From contig JAAUQA010000007.1 in assembly GCA_012032855.1 (NCBI GenBank), forward strand, positions 1 through 18,268: a stretch of DNA of 18,268 nucleotides. The letters are read 5' to 3'. The notes beneath the pieces are model-generated. The model saw only the letters and a program-made list of their open reading frames with translations, was not told the DNA's origin and ran no database searches. The first letter of the stretch is position 1; each line of letters starts with the position of its first letter. Origin of the DNA: Candidatus Competibacteraceae bacterium. GTDB lineage: Bacteria > Pseudomonadota > Gammaproteobacteria > Competibacterales > Competibacteraceae. Positions 1-11,717 of this stretch are shown piece after piece. Both the position numbers and the translations under genes were made by a program.

Positions 1-81
1 TAGCATAAGGATGCCCAGGCCGAAACCCAGGCGCACCGCCCAACGCCGACGGTTTGGCGGTGTAGAGGAGAGAGCAGTCAT
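1..81 (-). CDS. yhdP: N-terminal fragment, probable YhdP/TIGR02099-family envelope protein
   Basis: An ATG at 81 opens a frame that runs off the window edge (27 codons). It encodes a short polar start, an arginine-rich stretch (PNRRRW) and then a hydrophobic segment (LGFGLGILML). This looks like the N-terminal inner-membrane anchor of the long YhdP/AsmA-like proteins involved in phospholipid transport to the outer membrane. The call rests mainly on position: yhdP directly follows rng in many gammaproteobacteria, and here the ATG lies 14 nt after the rng stop, so the two are probably co-transcribed. Only the anchor is visible, so another membrane protein is possible. Confidence 0.45.
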   Translation of the reverse strand, partial: MTALSSTPPNRRRWAVRLGFGLGILML

Positions 82-95
82 AAACCCCGAACGGT

Positions 96-1583
96 TTACA
101 TCAGCACGACATCGTACTGTTCTTGGGTGTACAGCAGCTCGGCTTGGAATTTGATCGGCACCCCGATATATTCCTGCAACTCCGCGACATTGGCGGATTC
201 TTCGTCCAACATGCGGTCGGCTACTTCTTGCGAGGCCAGCACCAAAAATTGACGGGCTTCATACTGGCGCGCTTCACGTAATAACTCCCGGAAAATTTCG
301 TAGCAAACCGTTTCGACAGTTTTGACAGTACCCCGACCGGCGCATTGCGGGCACGGCTCGCAGAGTACCTGTTCCAGGCTTTCGCGGATGCGTTTGCGGG
401 TCATTTCCACCAGCCCCAACGCCGAGACTTGCGAGATATGGCTTTTCGCGCGGTCCTTCTCCAGGTGTTTTTCCAAGGCTTTCAACACCGCTTGCTGGTG
501 GTCCGGGCTGGCCATATCGATGAAATCCAGAATGATGATGCCGCCCAGATTGCGCAGACACAACTGCCGAGCTATGGCTTGGGCCGCTTCCAGATTAGTC
601 TTGAAAATCGTCTCTTCCAGGTTACGATGGCCCACGTAAGCCCCGGTGTTGACATCAATCGTGGTCATGGCTTCGGTCTGGTCGATAATCAGATAGCCAC
701 CCGACTTTAACAGCACCTTACGGCTTAATGCTTTCTGAATCTCGTCTTCGATGTTATACAAATCGAAAATGGGACGTTCGCCGGGATAATATTCGATGCG
801 GGGTAACATCTCCGGGATGAATTTCTCGGCGAAACGCCGCAGGCGCTCGCAATTTTCCTCGGAATCGACCCGGACCTTTTTCTACCTCTGCGCCCACGAA
901 GTCGCGCAGAATCCGTAGTACCAAAGGCAAGTCCTCGTAAATCGTGCCGGGTCCCCGCACTTCTTCGATATGTTCTTGGATGGATTCCCACAATCGTTGC
1001 AGAAATTGCATATCCGCCCGCAATGCCCACGGCTCCATGCCCTCCGCCGCAGTGCGCACGATGTAACCGCCGCCGAATTCGCGCGAAAGGTGCCGATAAC
1101 ATCTTTCAGACGCTGTCTTTCACATTCCTCGTCGATCTTGACCGATACGCCCTCTACCCGCGAGTTGGGCAGGAAAACCAGAAACCGCGAGGGTAAGGTG
1201 ATATGGGTAGTGAGCCGAGCGCCCTTGTTACCGATGGGATCTTTGATGACCTGCACGACGATTTCCTGGCCTTCCCGCACCAACTCATTGATTGCAATCG
1301 GCCGGTTGCCGTCAGCCCCGAGGGTGGCGGACTCATCGTAACGGATATCGGATACATGCAGGAATGCGGCCCGGTCCAAACCGATGTCGACAAACGCCGC
1401 TTCCATGCCCGGCAATACGCGGCAAATCAGACCTTTGTAAATGTTGCCAACCAACCCGCGGCGGCGTTCTCGTTCGATGAAGGTTTCTTGCAATACGCCG
1501 TTTTCCACCACGGCAACCCGGGTTTCCCGGGGCATGACATTAATCAGGATTTCCTCATTGGTACGCCGACTATTAGTGACCAT
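96..1583 (-). CDS. rng: Ribonuclease G (reading frame broken by two compensating single-base indels)
   Basis: RNase G is the S1-domain endoribonuclease of the RNase E/G family that matures the 16S rRNA 5' end and turns over mRNAs. The N-terminal part carries the family start (EEILINVMPRETRVAVVENG) and the S1 region (GLVGNIYKG, GMEAAFVDIGLDRAAFLHVSD). The C-terminal part carries the catalytic DQTEAMTTIDVNTG and LDFIDM segments, the zinc-link CEPCPQC and the family-typical tail ending YDVVLM. Translation leaves frame near 1075-1080 (one base missing) and returns near the T5 run at 877-881 (one base extra). The roughly 65 intervening residues (GGYIVRTAAEG, LRILRDFVGAEVEK) are read in a different frame and match the family. 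Net length is 495 residues, close to the usual ~490. Taken literally, the protein stops at 882. The start is the ATG at 1583, 64 nt after maf. Sequencing error is likelier than loss. Confidence 0.93.
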
Positions 1584-1647
1584 AGATTTTCCATCACATC
1601 GCCAGAGCAATCTCGGCGCCCATGCCACCCGCATGGTTTGAGATAAG

Positions 1648-2238
1648 TTATAAAATAGGAATACCGAAATCCCGTAGTAATTCAGCGGTCTCGAACAACG
1701 GCAGACCCATGACCCCGGAATAGCTGCCATGCAATTCGACGATGAACGCCGCTGCACGGCCTTGAATGCCGTAACCACCGGCCTTGTCCAGCGGTTCCCC
1801 GGTGTTCCAATACGCTTCTATTTCCGCCGGGCTTAATTCCCTCCAACCGACCCAACTTTCCTGGACCCGCGCGGCTTGCTGTTCCTCCGTCACCAAAGCT
1901 ACGGCGCTAAGCACTTGGTGTGCACGTCCGGATAAGGTGTGGAGCATCGCTAATCCGTCTTGCCGGTCACGCGGTTTACCGAGAATGACGCCATCTACCA
2001 CCACGGCGGTGTCTGCACCCAACACCGGTTGAATCGCCCAGCGTGGCAGAGTGTCCCATCCCGCTCGGGCTTTGGCCAGCGCTAATCGCGTCACATAGGC
2101 TTGCGGCTGTTCTTCGGGTAGCGGGGTTTCTTCTACGCTAACCGTTAACAGCTCGTAACGGACCCCGATTTGCTCCAACAACGTGCGCCGTCGCGGTGAA
2201 CCGGAAGCCAGGTAAATGCCGGTATTGTGGAGGAACAT
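1648..2238 (-). CDS. maf: Maf-family dTTP/UTP pyrophosphatase (YhdE type)
   Basis: This Maf nucleotide pyrophosphatase hydrolyses dTTP/UTP and modified pyrimidine nucleotides to monophosphates as house-cleaning. The N-terminal phosphate-binding motif [15 protein letters not shown], the [10 protein letters not shown] and GKPRD segments and the C-terminal [28 protein letters not shown] block fit the YhdE branch rather than YceF. I start at the ATG at 2238, 2 nt after the rlmH stop, giving 196 residues (the family is about 195-200). A longer frame to 2280 would overlap rlmH and adds 14 residues with no family match. Adjacent rng downstream reproduces the common maf-rng pair. The frame is intact. 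Confidence 0.95.
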   Translation of the reverse strand: MFLHNTGIYLASGSPRRRTLLEQIGVRYELLTVSVEETPLPEEQPQAYVTRLALAKARAGWDTLPRWAIQPVLGADTAVVVDGVILGKPRDRQDGLAMLHTLSGRAHQVLSAVALVTEEQQAARVQESWVGWRELSPAEIEAYWNTGEPLDKAGGYGIQGRAAAFIVELHGSYSGVMGLPLFETAELLRDFGIPIL

Positions 2239-2240
2239 GT

Positions 2241-2711
2241 TCAAACCCGATGGTAAGGGTGACGGGAAAGAATGCTCCAAGCCCTATACAGTTGTTCAGC
2301 CACCATGACCCGGACTAAGGCATGGGGAAACGTCAGCCGGGACAACGACCAAGTCGCTTCCACTCGTTCCCGGCAGGCCGGGGCTAGGCCATCGGGACCT
2401 CCGATCAACAGCGCCATATCCCTCCCGCCGCTTAACCATAGGGCCAGTTGTTCGGCTAATTGCCGGGTATCCCAATGCACACCGCGCTCGTCCAGCGCAA
2501 CCACGCCGACTCGGGCCGGAATCGCCGCTAACATGCGTTCTCCCTCTTCTCGTTGAGCCCGTTCTGCAGTGCCGGTCTTAGCGCGTTTGCCAGCGGGTAT
2601 TTCCACTAACTGCAGGCCGCATTCACGCGGTAGGCGCTGAGCGTACTCGGTAAATCCCTGAGTAATCCAAGCGGGCATGCGGGTGCCGACTGCAATCAAG
2701 TGAATACGCAA
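2241..2711 (-). CDS. rlmH: 23S rRNA (pseudouridine1915-N3)-methyltransferase RlmH
   Basis: RlmH is a SPOUT methyltransferase that methylates pseudouridine 1915 in helix 69 of 23S rRNA on assembled ribosomes. Family signatures visible across the 156 residues are an N-terminal [18 protein letters not shown], the knotted SAM-binding stretch LLIGGPDGL and the conserved C-terminus [13 protein letters not shown]. Length equals the family norm (about 155). The start codon is TTG at 2711, supported by a GGAG element 7 nt upstream and by alignment of the first residues (LRIHLIAVG) to the family. It lies 33 nt after rsfS and 2 nt before maf, so translational coupling with maf is likely. The rsfS-rlmH pair is conserved across bacteria. 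Confidence 0.97.
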   Translation of the reverse strand: MRIHLIAVGTRMPAWITQGFTEYAQRLPRECGLQLVEIPAGKRAKTGTAERAQREEGERMLAAIPARVGVVALDERGVHWDTRQLAEQLALWLSGGRDMALLIGGPDGLAPACRERVEATWSLSRLTFPHALVRVMVAEQLYRAWSILSRHPYHRV

Positions 2712-2744
2712 GCCTAGTCTCCGGAGTCCCCCCGCCGTAACAAT

Positions 2745-3101
2745 TCAAAGGGCATGAACCGGGCGGCTACGTTTAGTCTCGCCGACTGACCATAGCTTTT
2801 CGAGATTATAGAAATCCCGGATATCGGGTTTCATGATATGGACGACTACATCGCCGATGTCCACCAATACCCATTCCGCTTCTCGTTCCCCTTCGACGCC
2901 CAAGGGTCGGACGCCGGCTTGTTTGCACTTCTCGACCAACTTGTCGGCCAGCGCTTTAACGTGGCGATCGGAAGTTCCGCTGGCGATGACCATCAAGTCG
3001 GTAAAACCGGCAATGTTACGCACGTCCAATACTTTTAAATCCACCGCCTTGAGTTCTTCCAATGCGGTTACGACGAGTGATTTCAGCGCTTCTAGTTGCA
3101 T
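2745..3101 (-). CDS. rsfS: Ribosomal silencing factor RsfS
   Basis: RsfS (Iojap/DUF143 family) binds ribosomal protein uL14 and blocks joining of the 30S and 50S subunits in starvation. The 118 residues show the family core: a helical start, then DVRNIAGFTDLMVIASGTSD, a basic helix (RHVKALADKLVEKCK), EGEREAEWVLVDIGDVVVH and the terminal RDFYNLEKLW. About 12 extra C-terminal residues (ETKRSRPVHAL) follow the usual end, which is normal variation. The ATG at 3101 lies 26 nt after the nadD stop. Standard nadD-rsfS-rlmH order. Confidence 0.96.
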   Translation of the reverse strand: MQLEALKSLVVTALEELKAVDLKVLDVRNIAGFTDLMVIASGTSDRHVKALADKLVEKCKQAGVRPLGVEGEREAEWVLVDIGDVVVHIMKPDIRDFYNLEKLWSVGETKRSRPVHAL

Positions 3102-3127
3102 GCAGCCTCGTTGTGTTCCTGACAGTG

Positions 3128-3780
3128 TTATTCAGCAAATGACCGGTATAAACCCTGGTCGCGAATGGTTTGCCATACCGAATCCGGCAGCAGATAGCGG
3201 GGAGAGCGTCCTTGAGCGAGCAGTTCCCGGATCCGGTGGCGGATATGGCCAGTTGGGTTATGGGTTGAAATAAAATGTATCCTGCAGGCTGTTCGTTCAA
3301 CAGCTCCGGGTGTCGAATGCGTCGCTGCGTGACCAGATCGCCTAATGCTTCCGAATGGGTCAGGTCGTAGCCGGGTCGGTATAACACCACGATATGCGCC
3401 GTATCCGGAATTTGCCGCCAGCGGTGCCAATGATGAAGGTCATTAAACGCATCCATCCCTAGTAATAGACAGAGTGAGCGTGTGCCGAGTTCGGCCCGTA
3501 ACGAGAGCAGCGTATCAGCCATGAACGAGGGACCGTCCCGGCGCAACTCCCGCTCATCCACGATGAAATCGGCTTGCCCGGCGACCGCTAGCTGTAACAG
3601 CGTCAAGCGCTGCGCCGGTGAAGCATGGGGCTGATTTCGATGCGGCGGGTGGCGGCTGGGTATGAAATGAATCTGCCCTAACTCCAGTTCTTCCATGACC
3701 TCCAACGCCGCACGCAAATGTCCGTAATGCACCGGGTCGAAGGTCCCGCCGAGGATGCCGATGGGTTTCGCGTCGGACAT
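3128..3780 (-). CDS. nadD: Nicotinate-nucleotide adenylyltransferase NadD (frame broken near the C-terminus)
   Basis: NadD joins nicotinate mononucleotide and ATP to make nicotinate adenine dinucleotide, an essential step in NAD synthesis. From the ATG at 3780 the nucleotidyltransferase motif GGTFDPVHYGH appears at residues 11-21, followed by IPSRHPPHR, LLLGMDAF and WHRW. The ISxTxIR motif is split: one frame reads ...QLAISAT and the rest (RIRELLAQGRSPRYLLPDSV, ending DQGLYRSFAE) is one frame over. One base, probably a C in a CCC run, is missing near 3233-3239. Restored length is 217 residues, matching the family (~213). Taken literally, the frame runs on into rsfS and ends at 3016. A TTG immediately before the ATG is an unlikely alternative start. 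Because the gene is normally essential, sequence error is the best explanation. Confidence 0.93.
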
Positions 3781-3813
3781 CAACCCGTACTCATTGGACC
3801 AGTGCCGGATGGG

Positions 3814-5097
3814 TTAACTGCGGATATGGCCGTCACCCAATACCACAAATTTCTGGGTCGTCAGCCCTTCCACCCCGACCGGTCCCCGGGCGTGTAATTT
3901 GTCGGTGCTGATGCCGATCTCCGCGCCCAGGCCGTATTCAAAGCCGTCAGCAAAGCGAGTCGACGCGTTCACCATCACTGAACTGGAATCCACCTCGCGC
4001 AAAAATCGCCGCGCCCGGCTGTAATCTTCGGTCACAATAGTGTCGGTATGGCCGGAACCGTGTTGGGTGATGTGTTCGATGGCTTGATCCATGTCGGTAA
4101 CCACCCGGACCGACAGAATCGGCGCCAGGTATTCGGTATCCCAATCTTCTGCGGTGGCGGGTTTGATGTCCGGCATGACCCGGCAAGTGCCATCGCAACC
4201 ACGTAGCTCAACCCCGGCTTGCAGGTACATCGGAACCAGCTTGGGCAGCACCTTTAAGGCAATGCCTTCGGCGACCAGCAGGGTTTCCATCGCATTGCAA
4301 ACACCGTAGCGGTGGGTTTTGGCGTTGTAGGCGATGCGGATCGCTTTGTCGAGATCCGCCTTGTCGTCAATGTACACATGGCAAATACCGTCCAAGTGTT
4401 TGATTACCGGCACCTTGGATTCAGCGCTGATGCGTTCAATCAGGCCCTTACCACCGCGCGGCACGATAACATCGACGTATTCCGGCATACGCAGCAACTC
4501 GCCGACAGCGGCACGATCAGTAGTATCGACCACCTGGACGCAAGCCGCCGGTAATTCCGCTTGTTGTAGCCCTTCATGAATGCAAGCGGCAATCGCACGA
4601 TTGGAATGGATGGCTTCGGACCCTCCCCGCAGAATAGCGGCATTACCGGCTTTTAAACATAGTCCTGCAGCGTCGGCGGTGACGTTGGGGCGGGATTCGT
4701 AGATGATGCCGATTACGCCCAGCGGCACCCGCATCTTGCCCACTTGAATGCCGGAGGGACGGTAACTCAAGTCAGTCATTTGCCCGATCAAGTCGGGTAA
4801 CGCGGCAATTTCCCGTAATCCCTCAGCCATGCCGGCAATGCGGGCATCGTTGAGTTCCAGTCGATCCAACAATGCTGAATCCAAACCGGCAACAACGCCA
4901 GCTTGCAGGTCCTTTTGATTTTCCTTAAGCAGGTGCGTTCTGCTGGCTTCCAGGGTTGCTGCAATCGCCATCAGCGCCTTGTTTTTAATGGCGGTTTCCG
5001 CGCAGCCAATCCGGCGGGACGCGGTACGTGCTTGCTGTCCCAATTGAACCATATATTCATTGATCGATTGGGCCAATGGTTCTACTTGAGCATTCAT
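3814..5097 (-). CDS. proA: Gamma-glutamyl phosphate reductase ProA
   Basis: ProA is the NADPH-dependent reductase that converts glutamyl-5-phosphate to glutamate-5-semialdehyde, the second step of proline synthesis in the cytoplasm. The frame is intact with the ALDH-like fold signatures [42 protein letters not shown], the catalytic cysteine in [13 protein letters not shown], and the family C-terminus from [20 protein letters not shown] to [13 protein letters not shown] prefer the ATG at 5097 (427 residues; the family is about 417-430). An in-frame ATG at 5127 just after the holA stop would add 10 unconserved residues. Neither has a strong ribosome binding site. Placement between holA and nadD is common in Pseudomonas-like and related gammaproteobacteria. 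Confidence 0.97.
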   Translation of the reverse strand: MNAQVEPLAQSINEYMVQLGQQARTASRRIGCAETAIKNKALMAIAATLEASRTHLLKENQKDLQAGVVAGLDSALLDRLELNDARIAGMAEGLREIAALPDLIGQMTDLSYRPSGIQVGKMRVPLGVIGIIYESRPNVTADAAGLCLKAGNAAILRGGSEAIHSNRAIAACIHEGLQQAELPAACVQVVDTTDRAAVGELLRMPEYVDVIVPRGGKGLIERISAESKVPVIKHLDGICHVYIDDKADLDKAIRIAYNAKTHRYGVCNAMETLLVAEGIALKVLPKLVPMYLQAGVELRGCDGTCRVMPDIKPATAEDWDTEYLAPILSVRVVTDMDQAIEHITQHGSGHTDTIVTEDYSRARRFLREVDSSSVMVNASTRFADGFEYGLGAEIGISTDKLHARGPVGVEGLTTQKFVVLGDGHIRS

Positions 5098-5129
5098 GAT
5101 GTGATGACCTGTTTCTAATACCCACATAA

Positions 5130-6163
5130 TTAATACATACGCTCATTGGAGATCGGCAAGGTTCGTCCGGCTAATTGCATACTCACCTGCAACGCCACAT
5201 CCCACGATTCGCCCGGCTCGGCGCCTTTAACCACCCGATCCAATTGCGCACAGGCGTTTAGTAATTGCCGACAAGTTCGCAGCGGCAGTCGCCGAAGTGC
5301 ACTACGCAGTAAAGGCTTGCGGTTTTCCCACACTTTATTGTGGTTCAATGCCGGTTCCAACGCTTGGCCTTGGCTCGCAGCGAAAGCCAGTCGATTGAGC
5401 AATTCTATTTCTCGATGCAACGCCCACGTCACCAATACGATATCGATGCCTTCGTCACGCAAGCCGTGGAGAATCCGCACCATCCGTGCAGGGTTCCCCG
5501 CCAAAGCGGTATCGACCAACTCGTAAATCGTGTAACGCGCGCTGTCGCTAACCGCGGCCAGAACTTGTTGCGCGGTCACAATGCCTGGTCCTAGCAATAA
5601 ATGCAGTTTTTCGATCTCTTGGGCTGCAGCCAATAAATTGCCTTCCACCCGCTCCGCTAACAACTCAGCGGCCTCTTGATCAGGTTGCAACCCTTTGGCA
5701 ATCAAGCGTTGCTCAATCCAACGGGGCAACTGTTGTTTATTCACCGGCCACAGTGGATGGTAATTCCGGCATGATCCAACGCGGTGAACCAACGACTTTT
5801 CTGAGTAGCAGCATCCAGTTTAGCGCAACTCACCAATAAGATGACATCCGCGGGAAGATGCTGTGCGTAACGATACAGCGCTTTGCCGCCTGCGTCTCCC
5901 GGTTTAGCGGCACCCAAACGCAACTCCAACAAACGGCGGTCGGCGAATAAGGACTGGTTAGCCGCAGCCTGATCCAAACTGCTCCAGTCAAAACCGGTTT
6001 CGACCGTCAAGCACACCCGCTCCGTATAACCTTGAACACGAGCGGCTAGCCGGATCGCATCGCTGCTTTCCTGAACCAACAGCGGCTCGTCACCGAATAC
6101 CACATAGATCGAAGCCAACGGTTTCGCCAAGTGCGCAGCCAGTTGCTCGGCACGCAGTCTCAC
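5130..6163 (-). CDS. holA: DNA polymerase III delta subunit HolA (frame broken mid-gene)
   Basis: HolA (delta) is the clamp-loader subunit that opens the beta sliding clamp. The N-terminal half gives the family pattern [20 protein letters not shown] and LLELRLG, and ends in one frame at [17 protein letters not shown]. The C-terminal half continues in another frame with [32 protein letters not shown] and a helical tail with [16 protein letters not shown]. One base is missing near 5744-5749 (GGCCGG, probably GGCCCGG). With it restored the protein is 344 residues, equal to E. coli delta (343). The start is GTG at 6163, overlapping the lptE stop by 4 nt (GTGA), a conserved lptE-holA coupling. An essential gene, so probably a sequencing error. 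Confidence 0.93.
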
Positions 6164-6744
6164 AAGCGAGCCACGACCTGCAAACGTAATAGAACGGAAC
6201 GAGCGATGTCGGTCCGCAAGTCGTTAAGGATGATTTCCTCTCCCGCTTCTCGACCGAGCACATCGGCTTCCGCGTAGAGTAGATCACGGGACAGTGCCAC
6301 AGTTTCCTGAGCCAGTAACGGCGACCCATCGGCTAGCGTCACCATATAATCTACTGTATAGGTCAAGGTGTATTCTCTGACCTCACCGCGAGTGCCTGCA
6401 GCCAACGTTCGGCGTCGAACAGCTTCTCGTAAGATGACCAGGTTGGCTTGAGCCTCAGCGGGGTCGCTAGTAACGACCACACCATTGGTTTCCAGAGCAA
6501 GCCGCAAGGCGAGACCCAACGCGCTCGGCGGTTCTGAGGGCGAACGGCCGGTGTTGATATAGGTGACTGCCATCTCCGGCGGTAATTGCGCTTGTCCGCG
6601 CAGTTGGAAGCCGCAGCCGACCAGCATCAGCAGCGCTAGGGTAAGTAACAGCCCGCGCGTGTAGCTTCCGACTAATCGATAGCCCCCCCCCACCCCAACC
6701 CTCCCCCGCCAGGGGGAGGGGGTATTCGTTGCATTTGAATGCAA
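6160..6744 (-). CDS. lptE: LPS-assembly lipoprotein LptE (uncertain start)
   Basis: LptE is the outer-membrane lipoprotein that plugs the LptD barrel for LPS insertion. The hydrophobic stretch LLLTLALLMLVGC followed by GFQLRG is a clear lipobox and the conserved post-cysteine LptE start. The later segments TLTYTVDYMVTLADG, SRDLLYAEADVLGREAGEE and DIARSVLLRL fit the family. The start is problematic: no ATG precedes the lipobox in frame. I chose TTG at 6744 because a GAGGG sits 7 nt upstream, but this gives a 43-residue leader, about twice the usual lipoprotein signal, translated partly from a C-rich palindromic repeat. TTG 6762 and GTG 6750 are alternatives. Length from 6744 is 194 residues, consistent with the family. 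The order leuS-lptE-holA confirms identity. Confidence 0.88.
   Translation of the reverse strand: MHSNATNTPSPWRGRVGVGGGYRLVGSYTRGLLLTLALLMLVGCGFQLRGQAQLPPEMAVTYINTGRSPSEPPSALGLALRLALETNGVVVTSDPAEAQANLVILREAVRRRTLAAGTRGEVREYTLTYTVDYMVTLADGSPLLAQETVALSRDLLYAEADVLGREAGEEIILNDLRTDIARSVLLRLQVVARL
6683..6722. repeat. C/G-rich palindromic repeat (REP/MITE-like) with C9 tract
   Basis: CCCTCCCCC (6699-6707) pairs perfectly with GGGGGAGGG (6712-6720) around a 4-nt GCCA loop, and a C9 run lies at 6683-6691. The sequence resembles the dispersed CCCTCTCCC...GGGAGAGGG palindromes found between genes in many proteobacteria, which often create spurious proline/glycine/arginine-rich frames. It lies where the lptE start should be. 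Only one copy is present here, so dispersal across the genome is inference. Confidence 0.55.
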
Positions 6745-6755
6745 GTCCACGCCCT

Positions 6756-9913
<3,158 letters not shown>

Positions 9914-9928
9914 ACGTCCCCCCTTATG

Positions 9929-9993
9929 CCGTTCTTTGCGGCGGTTGCTGTCGATGCTGAGCGTGCATGTTAGCGTGTTTTGCGTTCCAGTCG
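9929..9993 (+). repeat. Dispersed repeat, copy 1 (thrH leader)
   Basis: This block recurs in the same orientation at 11656-11717 with about 87% identity by eye and one 5-nt gap. Identical stretches include GTGTTTTGCGTTCC. Both copies are followed by an identical 12-mer TGATCACCGCGA (10009-10020 and 11770-11781). Copy 1 forms the 5' leader of thrH on the minus strand, just upstream of its ribosome binding site. Confidence 0.6.
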
Positions 9994-10095
9994 CAAAAGG
10001 TGGAAATATGATCACCGCGAACAGCCAAAGCCGCTATCGCCTCGGCACTGCCAATATAATCTACTAGAATTTTGTGGTTTTCTTCACCACCCCCG

Positions 10096-10162
10096 CGTTA
10101 CCGTTACTAACTGTTACAAAACGTTACCGTTTTGACATACCTCATTGGCTCCGATCTAGTAT
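10096..10162 (+). promoter_or_regulatory. GTTAC repeat array and candidate promoter for the CZB gene
   Basis: Four GTTAC motifs start at 10097, 10103, 10113 and 10123, the last three spaced by 10 nt, about one helical turn. CGTTACCGTT occurs exactly twice (10096-10105, 10122-10131). Directly downstream, TTGACA (10132-10137) and TAGTAT (10157-10162) form a sigma70-like pair with a longish 19-nt spacer. The arrangement suggests a transcription-factor site abutting the -35 element. The promoter call is inference from consensus match. The stretch 9994-10303 has no other convincing gene. Confidence 0.4.
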
Positions 10163-10303
10163 CTTTAAGCAACAGTAAGTATGCGCCGTGGGAACACAAA
10201 AATGCTTACGTGCAAGCTGCCATAATGAGTTTCTTTAATATGCAGTGAATATTAATCGAATCCATAAAAACTTAACTGCCAAGAAAGCAGGCGGAGAAAA
10301 GCA

Positions 10304-10747
10304 ATGGGGCTATTGAACTGGTTAAAGCAACGACGCGCTGGCAAAGAAGATGTTGCGCTGGAGGTCAATAAAGACGAAGAGGAACTTGCTGGGCTTAACC
10401 TCAAGTCTGCGGTAGAGGCCCATATGGCTTGGCGGCAGCGCCTAACCAAAGTCATTGACGGGACCAGCAAAGAACATTTAGAAGCCACGGAAATTGGACG
10501 CAGCGATCTTTGTGTGCTCGGCAAGTGGATAAACAGCACGGGAGATCAAACCTATGGGAACCTGGATGAATACCGAAAACTGTTGAAGACCCATTCAGAC
10601 TTTCACATGGCTGCGGCTTCTGTGCTGATGACCCACAACGCCGGCAAACGTGCTGACGCCTCACGCTTGTTGGATGGCGACTTTCAGCGTTTGTCGGATC
10701 AGGTTCAGTTATCTTTGGTCAGTTTGTTCGTTAAAGCGAAAAGCTAG
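10304..10747 (+). CDS. Stand-alone CZB (chemoreceptor zinc-binding) domain protein
   Basis: A 147-residue soluble protein with a good GGAGA ribosome binding site 8 nt before the ATG. After a charged N-terminal segment (1-30), the rest matches the CZB domain. The usual 3His/1Cys zinc ligands are visible as His40 (AHMAWRQRL), Cys70 (DLCVLGKWI), His97 and His101 (HSDFH). CZB domains normally sit at the end of chemoreceptors or diguanylate cyclases and sense zinc or, through the reactive Cys-Zn, oxidants such as HOCl. Here no signalling output domain is attached and none lies next to it, so it may act as a separate partner or zinc/redox sensor. There are no membrane segments. The frame is intact. 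Confidence 0.85.
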   Translation: MGLLNWLKQRRAGKEDVALEVNKDEEELAGLNLKSAVEAHMAWRQRLTKVIDGTSKEHLEATEIGRSDLCVLGKWINSTGDQTYGNLDEYRKLLKTHSDFHMAAASVLMTHNAGKRADASRLLDGDFQRLSDQVQLSLVSLFVKAKS

Positions 10748-11039
10748 TCATGGTCACCGATGCGCCTACCAGTAGCTCCGTGCAGTAACCGACGAAATTA
10801 CTGTGCCACAAGGCCATCGTGCAGCCGCGACAAGGCCGTATCGCATTCTTAGCCCGAGGTGGTTTTACACTCAAACCAGACCAAACGCGATGGCGGCTTA
10901 ACCGGGCATTAACGCGATGTCTCGCTCCTTGGGACAAACCTTGGTCGTCCGTTTGAGGCCCATAAATTAACCGATTTGAGTCGTGAACGTTGATCGAATA
11001 ACGTGACGCGTCCGACCAGTAGAATGGAAAAGACGGCAA
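10748..11039. other. Gene-poor intergenic region
   Basis: These 292 nt between the CZB gene and the DUF454 gene hold no reading frame I can recognise. A minus-strand frame (10731-11039, 102 codons, ending inside the CZB gene) and a shorter plus-strand frame (about 10789-10956) show no family motif and no ribosome binding site. No convincing hairpin terminator was seen. It could be decayed sequence or an untranslated leader. Confidence 0.5.
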
Positions 11040-11426
11040 ATGAACCGAATCTTGTGGTTTATCGGCGGTTGTTTCGCTCTCGCGTGCGGTGTCGTTGGTG
11101 CCGTCTTGCCACTGCTGCCTACAACACCTTTCCTGCTCTTGGCGACGTTCGCCTTTGCAAGATCGTCACCGCGGCTATATGCTTGGATTACCGAGCACCC
11201 GCGGTTCGGCCCGCCGATCAATGACTGGCACGCCCAAGGTGCGATCGGCCGCAACGCGAAGGTTACAGCTGTTACGATGATGGTCGCGACCTTAGCAATG
11301 AGTGCGGCTCTTGGCGTTGCCAAGACGATCCTGATTATTCAACTGGTCGTGTTGACGTGTTCCGCAGCGTTCATTTTGTCGAGGCCGGTTCCGGCTAGGT
11401 GCAGTGTGCCTGATGCCAATATTTGA
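11040..11426 (+). CDS. DUF454 (YbaN-like) inner-membrane protein
   Basis: The 128 residues match the YbaN/DUF454 family: an N-terminal membrane helix (ILWFIGGCFALACGVVGAVL), the family signature PLLPTTPFLLLATFAFARSS followed by PRLYAW and a conserved tryptophan (INDWHAQGAI), and two further hydrophobic segments (TMMVATLAMSAALGV, ILIIQLVVLTCSAAFIL). E. coli YbaN is 125 residues. Its function is not established; it is predicted to be a small integral membrane protein. The start at the ATG at 11040 has a weak GGAAAAG upstream. The frame is intact and the gene appears monocistronic. Confidence 0.9.
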   Translation: MNRILWFIGGCFALACGVVGAVLPLLPTTPFLLLATFAFARSSPRLYAWITEHPRFGPPINDWHAQGAIGRNAKVTAVTMMVATLAMSAALGVAKTILIIQLVVLTCSAAFILSRPVPARCSVPDANI

Positions 11427-11433
11427 GGGTCAT

Positions 11434-11460
11434 GGGGTCAGGTCTTTTATTTTGCATTAA
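11434..11460. repeat. GGGGTCAGGTCTT-type dispersed motif
   Basis: GGGGTCAGGTCTTTTATTTT followed by GCATTAA matches, from memory, a motif (AAAGACCTGACCCC on the other strand) that recurs at gene borders in many proteobacteria, often near REP-associated transposase genes. Only one copy is present here. On the minus strand, 7 nt separate it from the stop of a 28-codon frame (11467-11553) that may be the tail of a lost gene. The remainder of 11461-11655 shows nothing I can assign. Confidence 0.35.
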
Positions 11461-11655
11461 ATCAACCTAATGCGCATTGAGCATGCCCCGTGCCCGCGCC
11501 AATAACTCTTTGCCGGAAGCGGCTTGAATTATCCACTCGCCGATCCGGGCCACTCACTTCTTAGTTCCTGCTCCTACCCTTATAGCCGCCTTCATCGAAT
11601 GACGCTGAAGCGGTCTTCTCTCTCGACCGATGCGCTTCACTACTTCCCCACTTAC

Positions 11656-11717
11656 GCCGTTCGTTGCGGCGGTTACGGTCGATGCGTGCATGTCATCGTG
11701 TTTTGCGTTCCGGTTGC
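11656..11717 (+). repeat. Dispersed repeat, copy 2 (upstream of aguA)
   Basis: Second copy of the block at 9929-9993, same orientation, about 87% identical by eye. The trailing 12-mer TGATCACCGCGA follows at 11770-11781 after an extra stretch of about 35 nt relative to copy 1. It lies 75 nt before the aguA start, whereas copy 1 lies in a leader of the opposite strand. A common regulatory role tied to one orientation is therefore unlikely; a mobile or duplicated fragment fits better. Confidence 0.6.

Noticed and set aside
96..1583. Programmed ribosomal frameshifting in rng (A5-G slippery-like run at 877-881 on the coding strand).
   Set aside because: RNase G is not known to use frameshifting, a second opposite shift would also be required, and the same indel type affects unrelated genes throughout the window.
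1075..3234. EcoRI (GAATTC, 1075-1080) and BamHI (GGATCC, 3229-3234) sites lie at or next to two frameshifts, hinting at cloning junctions.
   Set aside because: The flanking sequence is contiguous in gene content on both sides, the other indels are not at such sites, and loss of one base is explained more simply by read error.
10055..10060. A perfect TATAAT on the plus strand as a promoter.
   Set aside because: No acceptable -35 lies 16-19 nt upstream, and the TTGACA pair downstream is a better candidate for the CZB gene.
10731..11039. Minus-strand 102-codon frame between the CZB and DUF454 genes as a possible gene.
   Set aside because: It ends inside the CZB coding region, has no ribosome binding site, and shows no recognisable motif or hydrophobic pattern.
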